From: Acidobacteriota bacterium
GTDB taxonomy: Bacteria; Acidobacteriota; Polarisedimenticolia; QHYA01
Length of the DNA: 10,904 nt
Assembly (NCBI GenBank): GCA_003223995.1
Contig: QHYA01000111.1
Span: forward strand, 1 to 10,904
Direction: 5' to 3'
In this document: piece after piece, positions 6,290-10,904 of the stretch
How positions within the stretch are numbered: position 1 is the first letter of the stretch
Layout of the letters: the number at the start of each line of letters is the position of its first letter
Notes under the pieces: model-generated
What the model was told of the DNA's origin: nothing
The model's input: only the letters and a program-made list of their open reading frames with translations
Databases searched by the model: none
Translations under genes and position numbers: made by a program

Positions 6290-8297
6290 CGTCATCCCGC
6301 GCCCCGAGGACCCACCTCAGCCTCTCCGGTGCCCGGCCCTCGACGATGACCCGGCCCCCCTGATGCACTCCATGAAGATGATGGGAAGCGCACAACGTGG
6401 TGAGGTTCCACTCCTCATCGCCTCCTCCGCGCGAGCGGAACCGCACGTGGTGGACATGAAGGTTGTGCATCGCGGAGCAGCAGGGACCCGTGCAGCACCA
6501 GCTGTCCCCCCTCATGATCCGCTGCTCGCGCCGAAGCCGGCCGAGCTCTGCGATCTCCCGCGGGGCCATGAAGCTGACCCGGCTCATCCGTCCCCGGTCG
6601 GTCGCAGGAGCAGAGAGTTGCCAGTACAGCTCAGCGTCGCCCACTCCATCCACGGGCGCAGGAGCCCGCCAGGCCGTCTTCTCCGCCGAACTCCCAGGGG
6701 CCACAGGGTCCCCGTCCAGACCATCCACATCGGCAACCTCATCGGGAGGTGCAGGCCGTTGCCGCCCGAGGCCGGCCACCGGTCCGGCAACAGGCGCAGA
6801 CTCTTGCCGGCCCGCCTCTTCCTCCCCTCCCACAATCGGCGGAGGCAGGCACGTCCACTCCGCAGCCGCCCGGGCATCCTCCACCGCCCGCCGCAACCTC
6901 AGCACGCTCACCTTCTGTGCGTAGTCCACCCACCCTGCCTCGCTTCTCTCACCTTGCACCACCTTCAGGATCAGAAGTGACTGAAGCCAGGACAGCCGCC
7001 CGCGGCGGTACTCTTCCCTCACGCGCCCTGCCCCCAGCAGCTTTCTCTCGAGCGAGACCAGATAGCGGGCCCGCCGCTCTCCCATCCCCAGGACTTCCCT
7101 CGCGTAGCCCGGAAGGCCCCGGTAGCCGGCCTGCTGGGGACCCCCATCGAGGACGAAGCGGAACAGCCGCTGGGAGATCTGCGATTCCAGCCGGCTGCGG
7201 AGGGAGGCGAGCTGGACGATCCTTTCGTGGAGCGCCCAAGGATCGCTCGGTGGCTGCCTCTTGAGGGACGCCTCAAGGCTGTCTGGAATCCAGGGAGAGC
7301 GCAGGTTGGCTTCCGGTTGCGGGTCGGCGGCCTCGGGGGGCAGTCCATCATCGGAAAAATCAACGAGACGCTCCCGGCCGAAACGCCTCTGCCGCCCCTC
7401 ATCTTCCCCCGCGGCCAGGCCGCCCTGCTCGCTCGCCTGCCACCCCTCGGATGGCTCCTTCTCTGGCAGAGGGCATCCGGAGAGAAACTCCGCGCAGATG
7501 TTCTCGACCAGGGCCCAATCCGGCAGGTCCGCCCCGCTGACTGCGGCGCTGAAGCGCAGCGTCTGCCGCCAGCGGACTGCGAGGGGAACCGGCGCGGCGA
7601 ATGACACCCGCTCGGTCGGTTCAAATTCGCCTGCCTCGCCGTTGCTCTTGTCGTTGCTCTCATCGTCAGTGTGGCCATTCCTCGTGTCGTTGCTCTGCCC
7701 GTCGCTCCCTCCGTTGTGCTGGCCGCCGCTCTCTCCGTCGCTCGTGTCGTCGCTCTGGCCGTCGCGGCCCAGCTCCCCTCCGGTGGCCCAGCAAGGGCCC
7801 TGATGGGCAACGGGAAGGCCGAAGTCCCGCACCTCCTGAGATTCCCTGGCGGTCTCCATCTGCCGCTTGATCACCGCCGACAGCTCCCGCACGGACAGCC
7901 CCTTCGCTCGGGTGAGCCACTCCTGCTCGGTGAACGGGGTCGCGACGCGGCAGAGCAGGCGGACCTGCTCGGCCTGGAGCATCCCGGCCTCCCAGAAGAA
8001 GCCGATCAGAGGCAGCTTGCCGAGGCTCTCCTCGGTGCGGATCATCTCCTGGACGCTGCGCTGTCCCAGCCCGACGACCTCCCGGGCGTAGTCGGCTATC
8101 CGCACGAAACCAAGTGGCCGGAAGAGCTTCTTCTTCCGCAGCACCGTCAGAGCCTGCCCCAGCGCCCGGTCCACCCGCACGCCCAGCCGCAGGACGCCCC
8201 GGAGGGCTCGATCCTGTGCTTGCACCTCAGAAGTGAGCGGGTGGTGATGGCCGGAGGAGGCAAGCTTGGACCTCTCGGTGGCTCTCTCTGCGATCAT
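6237..8297 (-). CDS. HNH endonuclease-like protein with duplicated helical module
   Basis: The protein has 686 residues. The C-terminal region (about 600-646) has paired Cys at 601/602 and 606/607, then VHHVRF with His617, WNLTTLC with Asn631, and SHHLHGVH with His640. This is an HNH motif of the His-Me superfamily with a likely zinc site, so metal-dependent DNA cleavage is expected. Two helical modules precede it, at about 30-170 and 355-485. Both contain the core YAREVxGxGxR and align along their length, indicating internal duplication. An Asp/Ser/Gly/Asn-rich, repetitive linker at about 180-232 separates them. The family resembles the DUF222/13E12-like HNH proteins common in high-GC bacteria; their biological role is mostly unknown. 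I chose the ATG at 8297, preceded by AGGGA at 6-nt spacing; a TTG one codon upstream is less likely. No methyltransferase or helicase neighbour supports a restriction or defence system. Confidence 0.85.
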   Translation of the reverse strand: MIAERATERSKLASSGHHHPLTSEVQAQDRALRGVLRLGVRVDRALGQALTVLRKKKLFRPLGFVRIADYAREVVGLGQRSVQEMIRTEESLGKLPLIGFFWEAGMLQAEQVRLLCRVATPFTEQEWLTRAKGLSVRELSAVIKRQMETARESQEVRDFGLPVAHQGPCWATGGELGRDGQSDDTSDGESGGQHNGGSDGQSNDTRNGHTDDESNDKSNGEAGEFEPTERVSFAAPVPLAVRWRQTLRFSAAVSGADLPDWALVENICAEFLSGCPLPEKEPSEGWQASEQGGLAAGEDEGRQRRFGRERLVDFSDDGLPPEAADPQPEANLRSPWIPDSLEASLKRQPPSDPWALHERIVQLASLRSRLESQISQRLFRFVLDGGPQQAGYRGLPGYAREVLGMGERRARYLVSLERKLLGAGRVREEYRRGRLSWLQSLLILKVVQGERSEAGWVDYAQKVSVLRLRRAVEDARAAAEWTCLPPPIVGGEEEAGRQESAPVAGPVAGLGRQRPAPPDEVADVDGLDGDPVAPGSSAEKTAWRAPAPVDGVGDAELYWQLSAPATDRGRMSRVSFMAPREIAELGRLRREQRIMRGDSWCCTGPCCSAMHNLHVHHVRFRSRGGGDEEWNLTTLCASHHLHGVHQGGRVIVEGRAPERLRWVLGARDDGPPVMRFEGERRCGTRS

Positions 8298-8344
8298 CAA
8301 ACTTCCCTCAGACCCACAATTGCGTCACGGGTATCGACACCCAA

Positions 8345-8371
8345 AGCATAGCGCGAAGAGACGAAAGTAAA
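8345..8371 (-). promoter_or_regulatory. Possible promoter of the HNH gene
   Basis: On the minus strand TTTACT (8366-8371) and TATGCT (8345-8350) are separated by 15 bp, each matching the sigma70 consensus at about four of six positions. The spacing is short, so this is only a weak candidate. It would give a leader of about 40 nt before the ATG at 8297. Confidence 0.25.
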
Positions 8372-8652
8372 TCGCATGCCCTTGTTCCTTGTTTTCCAAT
8401 GCGGAAAACGACTCGTTGCCGCTGATGAAACAGCTCGACCGTCACCACGGAAACGGAAACGGAAACTCGGACGAGTCCAAAATACTCAGCGGCTCCAGTT
8501 CGTTGCGCTACCTTGCGGCGGGGCGCGGAGAGATCGTCCGATGCCAATCTCCCTAGCAGGCAAGCGAGGAGGTTCGAGCCTGCGCGGACGTCTGACGGGC
8601 TCCCTCTAATGGGAGCAGCGAATGTTCTCCTGCCCGAACCCGAGGAGGACCC

Positions 8653-8692
8653 GAGGAGGAGAGCGGATCAGGAGGAGGAGAAGCGGATCAGG
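8653..8692. repeat. 20-bp imperfect tandem repeat, purine-rich
   Basis: AGCGGATCAGG occurs at 8662 and 8682, each time preceded by a GAGGAGGAGA-type run, giving two units of 20 bp. Only purine-rich noncoding sequence surrounds it. No function is suggested by the sequence. Confidence 0.6.
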
Positions 8693-8703
8693 TTGAAGGT
8701 ATC

Positions 8704-8728
8704 CCGGGGGCCCAGATTCCGGGGGCCC
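8704..8728. repeat. Doubled CCGGGGGCCC element
   Basis: CCGGGGGCCC occurs at 8704-8713 and again at 8719-8728, 15 bp apart. Each copy contains the self-complementary core GGGCCC or GGGGCCC-like sequence. Together with the stem just to the right they form a very GC-rich structured block downstream of the DUF4870 gene. Confidence 0.5.
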
Positions 8729-8736
8729 GGATCCCG

Positions 8737-8776
8737 CCGGCCGGTCGGCCCGGCGGCCGGGCGGCATCTTTTCTTC
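8737..8776 (+). terminator. GC stem followed by a T-rich tract
   Basis: CCGGCCG (8737-8743) can pair with CGGCCGG (8754-8760) around a 10-nt loop. A T-rich ATCTTTTCTTC follows on the plus strand. This looks like an intrinsic terminator for plus-strand transcription, yet no plus-strand gene lies just upstream. Its job may be to stop read-through into the minus-strand DUF4870 gene. Other pairings, for example CGCCGG at 8735 with CCGGCG at 8750, are possible. Confidence 0.3.
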
Positions 8777-9143
8777 AGATTGGCGTGGACCCGACGACGG
8801 GGTAGCGGAAGTATGTCCCTTCCCACGCCCTGATCGCCCCCACGATGGGCAGGGCGACGGCAGCGATCAGCAGCAGGGCCCAGAACACCAGCACCGCCGG
8901 GATCAGAATGATCGTGATCAGGAGGATTGCGGTCGCGGCGATCAGAAAAAAGACCGCCAGGTTGAGCAAGACGGCCTGCCTCGCGATGCTCGAGATGATG
9001 CGGGAGTCCTTCTTGACGGCCCAGATGACGATCGGCACCAGAATCCCACCGAGAGGAATCAGGTAGCCGGACAGACCCGACAGGTGGGTCAGGGCGGCGA
9101 GAGTTCGCTCTTCTGGCGAGATCGTGGGAGACGACTGGTTCAT
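8775..9143 (-). CDS. DUF4870 domain-containing small membrane protein
   Basis: The protein has 122 residues. The N-terminal PEERTLAALTHLSGL, a first membrane segment at about 23-43 ending before charged KKD, and two further hydrophobic segments at about 57-81 and 83-104 give the DUF4870 (Tic20-like) layout. The C-terminal WEGTYFRYP matches the GxxYRYP end of that family. Members sit in the cytoplasmic membrane and have no assigned biochemical role. I chose the ATG at 9143 because AGGAGG lies just upstream (9147-9152). The frame stays open for a further 630 bases, but that part is antisense to the cupin gene and has no membrane-protein character. The gene is divergent from the cupin, with about 115 bases between them. 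Confidence 0.88.
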   Translation of the reverse strand: MNQSSPTISPEERTLAALTHLSGLSGYLIPLGGILVPIVIWAVKKDSRIISSIARQAVLLNLAVFFLIAATAILLITIILIPAVLVFWALLLIAAVALPIVGAIRAWEGTYFRYPVVGSTPI

Positions 9144-9311
9144 GTTCCTCCTCTGCTGGTCGCTGGCGGAGGTAGTTTCCCCGCGCGGAGCCGCCCGGGT
9201 CAAGCAGGAAGAGTCCATGTTACCTTTCGTCTCTTCACTGTGTCTGCTGGAGCCCGATGATGCCCGAGAACAAAAAGAAGAATATGGCGCGTCAACAGCG
9301 TCTTCGGTGCG

Positions 9312-9737
9312 GTGACTTCTTTCGAGGGGCAGGCCCGATTTCCTCAGTACGGAATCAACCTGCGCGTCATCGGTCCAGGACAGCCGAACTGCCACTATCA
9401 CGCCGAATCCAACCAGGAGGACTTTCTCGTCCTTTCGGGCCGTTGCCGGCTCCTCATCGAGGAGCAGGAGATCCCGCTGAAGGCCTGGGATTTCGTCCAT
9501 TGCCCTCCCTGGACGAACCATGTCTTCGTCGGTGCGGGACGGGGGCCGTGCGTCATCTTGATGACCGGAACGCGTTTGCCGCACGAGAAGGTCCACTATC
9601 CCCGCTCGCCTCTGGCGTTGAAGTACCACGCGGGGGTCGAAGTCCCGACGGACAGCCCGCGTGTCAGCTACGCGAACGTCGAGCCGCGCAAACCCGCGCC
9701 GCCTCCGGCGCCCTTCGCCCGCGCGAAGGGACAGTGA
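9312..9737 (+). CDS. Cupin domain protein (N-terminus uncertain, possible frameshift)
   Basis: From a GTG at 9312 this gives 141 residues with a single Cupin_2 barrel. The metal-site candidates are His28 and His30 in CHYH, Glu36 in QEDF and His70 in TNH. LVLSGRC, AWDFVHCPPW and HVFVGAG are typical of small single-domain cupins of unknown substrate. The C-terminal tail is Pro/Ala-rich. No ribosome binding site precedes the GTG, and the first residues already look internal (TSFEG before RFPQYG). A good start exists upstream in another frame: ATG at 9260, with GGAG seven bases before it, reading MPENKKK. Removing one A from the A-run at 9272-9276 would join it to this frame as RIWRVNSVFGAVTSFEG, which resembles the N-terminus I expect for this family. 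A recent frameshift, an assembly error or ribosomal shifting are possible. Confidence 0.8.
   Translation: MTSFEGQARFPQYGINLRVIGPGQPNCHYHAESNQEDFLVLSGRCRLLIEEQEIPLKAWDFVHCPPWTNHVFVGAGRGPCVILMTGTRLPHEKVHYPRSPLALKYHAGVEVPTDSPRVSYANVEPRKPAPPPAPFARAKGQ
9711..9730. other. Perfect 8-bp hairpin at the 3' end of the cupin gene
   Basis: CCCTTCGC (9711-9718) and GCGAAGGG (9723-9730) are perfectly complementary around a 4-nt loop, and the cupin stop lies at 9735-9737. No T-run follows, so a classical intrinsic terminator is doubtful. A transcript-end stabiliser or attenuating hairpin before the next promoter would fit the position. Confidence 0.4.
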
Positions 9738-9783
9738 CGATCGCGCAAGTGCCCATGGGAGGCGGCATGGCACCCTGCAAACA

Positions 9784-9813
9784 TTGACAGGGTCAGCGGG
9801 CGGTCTCTAGACT
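9784..9813 (+). promoter_or_regulatory. Promoter of the RsbW/STAS operon
   Basis: A perfect TTGACA (9784-9789) is followed after 18 bp by TAGACT (9808-9813), which keeps the T, A, A and T at positions 1, 2, 4 and 6 of the -10 consensus. Transcription would start near 9820, giving a leader of about 55 nt before the ATG at 9874. The operon therefore probably has its own housekeeping-type promoter rather than relying on read-through from the cupin gene. Confidence 0.6.
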
Positions 9814-9873
9814 GCGGCCTGTCCGGTCCCGTTCGCTGCGCGCGCCACAAGGGGGCCTCGGACGGACAAGGCG

Positions 9874-10332
9874 ATGGCGAAGAAGCACCAGCTCGACATC
9901 CAGTTTCCCAGCGAGGTGCAACATGTCGACCTCGTCCATTCCGTCTGCGACCGAGTGGCGGAGATCGTGGGACTGGACGAGAACCAGACTCTCAACCTCG
10001 GCCTCGCGGTGCGGGAAGCGACAATCAATGCGATCAAACATGGCAACCGGATGGATGCAAGGAAGAAGGTCTCGGTGAGCTTCCAGTTCAGCCGGAGCGG
10101 TGTCGTCGTGAGCATCCGGGATCGCGGGCGCGGCTTCGATCCCGAGGCGACGCCGGACCCCACCCTTCCCGAGAACATCCACCGCCCGCACGGGCGGGGC
10201 TTCCTGCTGATGAGAGCTTTCGTCGATCGCGTCGAGGTCGAGGCCTCCCGCGGGGGAGGCAGCGTCGTCCGCCTGTACAAGCACGTGGGCGCACCGGCGC
10301 CCCCGCGCGGCAGCAGCCGAAGGAGTGCGTGA
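9874..10332 (+). CDS. RsbW-like anti-sigma factor / serine-protein kinase
   Basis: The protein has 152 residues and is a GHKL-type ATPase (HATPase_c_2). The N box is EATINAIKHGN (Glu48, Asn52, His56-Gly-Asn58), the G1 box is DRGRGFDP (Asp83, Gly85, Gly87) and the G2 region is HGRGFLLM (Gly107, Gly109). RsbW/SpoIIAB proteins hold a sigma factor inactive and phosphorylate a STAS antagonist on serine, giving partner switching. The immediately downstream gene encodes just such a STAS protein and overlaps this one by four bases (GTGA at 10329-10332), so the two are probably translated together. A basic, Ala/Pro/Arg-rich tail follows the domain from about 138. No sigma factor or PP2C phosphatase is in the window, so the partner is unknown. 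The other role known for this family is control of diguanylate cyclases or other outputs. Confidence 0.9.
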   Translation: MAKKHQLDIQFPSEVQHVDLVHSVCDRVAEIVGLDENQTLNLGLAVREATINAIKHGNRMDARKKVSVSFQFSRSGVVVSIRDRGRGFDPEATPDPTLPENIHRPHGRGFLLMRAFVDRVEVEASRGGGSVVRLYKHVGAPAPPRGSSRRSA

Positions 10333-10661
10333 AGGCTCGTATCCGCCGCGTTGGGACCTCGGCGGTCGTGAAGCTCTCGGGGAAGATCGTGATCGGCTCC
10401 GGGAACGAAGAACTCGAAGAGGTGGTGGCGGAGCAGCTCGAGGGGGGCGCCGGGCGGATCGTGCTCGATCTCGAGCGTGTCAGCTACATCGATTCCAGCG
10501 GCCTGGGATCGATGGTCGCCTGCCGGCGGGCAGCCTCCGAGAGAGGTGTCGAAGTGGTCCTGCTGCGGCCGGCCGGAAAGGTCGCCGACCTGCTGGCCCT
10601 GAGCGGGCTCGAAGAGGTCTTCCCCATCTTCCACGACGAAGCCGAGGCCCTGGCCGGCTGA
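10329..10661 (+). CDS. STAS-domain anti-anti-sigma factor (RsbV/SpoIIAA-like)
   Basis: The protein has 110 residues and consists of one STAS domain. YIDSSGLGSM (Asp55, Ser56, Ser57) is the conserved phosphorylation loop; by analogy with SpoIIAA the second serine, Ser57, is the likely target of the upstream kinase. LSGKIVIGSG and IVLDLERVSYIDSSG fit the alternating strand/helix pattern. Unphosphorylated, such proteins bind the RsbW-like kinase and release its sigma factor. The start is GTG at 10329, inside the stop of the kinase gene, with AAGGAG just upstream at 10320-10325. The length is standard for a free-standing STAS antagonist rather than a transporter or RsbR-type protein. Confidence 0.92.
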   Translation: MKARIRRVGTSAVVKLSGKIVIGSGNEELEEVVAEQLEGGAGRIVLDLERVSYIDSSGLGSMVACRRAASERGVEVVLLRPAGKVADLLALSGLEEVFPIFHDEAEALAG

Positions 10662-10904
10662 GCCAGGGACCTCTGTCTCGAAGCAGCTCCCGCTACGGGC
10701 AGTTCCGCCCTGTCCGCTCGGCGCCGCTGGAGTTCTTCCCGAGAGCACGGGCCGGTCGAATGGTCGCGCCGCCCTTTGTTGTCACTTGTCTCCTACCCTC
10801 CACTCGCAACGTGAGAGGATGTTCCCCAATTGCTCTCAACTGCCCGCGCGCAGTCGGTGCCGCACCCCGCACACCTCGAGACTACTCCGTATTAGCGGCG
10901 CCGC
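10662..10904. other. 3' region after the STAS gene, no gene seen
   Basis: The 243 bases to the right edge have no supported coding frame on either strand. A short inverted repeat, TGAGAG (10812-10817) with CTCTCA (10833-10838), and a GGGC/GCCC pair just after the STAS stop are the only structures I see. No clear terminator with a T-run follows the operon. The next gene probably starts beyond the edge. Confidence 0.4.

Larger units (their letters stand above)
8298..8774. other. Repeat-rich spacer without a supported gene
   Basis: This region separates the 5' end of the HNH gene from the 3' end of the DUF4870 gene. I see no credible coding frame in it. It holds a triple CGGAAA hexamer (8448-8465), a perfect 6-bp inverted repeat GCTCCC/GGGAGC with a 6-nt loop (8599-8616), a 20-bp imperfect tandem repeat (8653-8692), a doubled CCGGGGGCCC (8704, 8719) and GC-rich stems before 8765. 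The HNH promoter probably lies in its left end. Confidence 0.5.

Noticed and set aside
6237..8297. HNH gene as part of a restriction or phage-defence system
   Set aside because: There is no methyltransferase, helicase, ATPase or other defence gene beside it. The HNH motif alone does not show this.
8308..8547. 79-codon minus-strand frame upstream of the HNH gene
   Set aside because: It has no ribosome binding site and no known motif. Its VSVSVS stretch merely reflects the CGGAAA hexamer repeat.
8571..8583. tRNA T-arm look-alike (GGTTCGAGCC)
   Set aside because: No 5-bp T-stem, anticodon arm or acceptor stem can be drawn around it. It is most likely chance in GC-rich sequence.
9144..9773. N-terminal extension of the DUF4870 frame to 332 residues
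   Set aside because: The extension is antisense to the cupin and charged throughout. The ATG at 9143 has an AGGAGG site and gives the standard family length.

Overview
This is a GC-rich bacterial window of mixed content. Genes lie on both strands and are separated by repeat-rich spacers. The gene set is a PUFA-synthase-like type I synthase, a FabH-type ketosynthase, a large HNH protein with an internal duplication, a DUF4870 membrane protein, a cupin, and an RsbW/STAS pair. It suggests a high-GC Gram-negative-type lineage such as Myxococcota, Acidobacteriota or a related candidate phylum. No marker gene is present, so this placement is a guess.

Region 1 (1-4497, minus strand) is one open reading frame running off the left edge, with at least 1499 codons. 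Its domain order is KS1-KS2-AT. All three domains are recognisable, but KS1 has Tyr374 where the first catalytic His belongs, while its Cys240 and His414 are kept. KS2 has a full Cys738/His872/His911 set, and the AT has a full Ser1215/Arg1240/His1322 set with a malonyl-type GAFHS motif. The closest architectural match I know is the KS-CLF-AT start of myxobacterial Pfa3-type PUFA synthases and related 'secondary lipid' synthases. In those, however, the second domain is the one that has lost activity. Here the first domain looks catalytically impaired, which makes this the most interesting feature of the window.

Region 2 (4498-6115) is a 580-base divergent intergenic region. It carries 23-bp repeats, a near-consensus sigma70-type promoter and a UUCG hairpin. 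It is followed by a complete FabH-like ketoacyl-ACP synthase III (Cys113/His254/Asn284). A four-copy 12-bp repeat spans the fabH stop and places stop codons in all three frames. The synthase and FabH may belong to one lipid or polyketide locus, with FabH making or priming a starter; this is inferred from position only.

Region 3 (6197-8371, minus strand) is an HNH nuclease-like protein with two related helical modules, an Asp/Ser/Gly/Asn-rich linker and a C-terminal HNH motif. A direct repeat sits at its 3' end. A 477-base spacer made of simple repeats and GC-rich hairpins follows.

Region 4 (8775-10661) holds a small DUF4870 membrane protein (minus). Divergent from it is a metal-binding-type cupin whose natural N-terminus may be separated from the body by a one-base frameshift. 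Next is a translationally coupled RsbW-like anti-sigma kinase and STAS anti-anti-sigma pair behind a TTGACA promoter. The last 243 bases have no gene that I can support.
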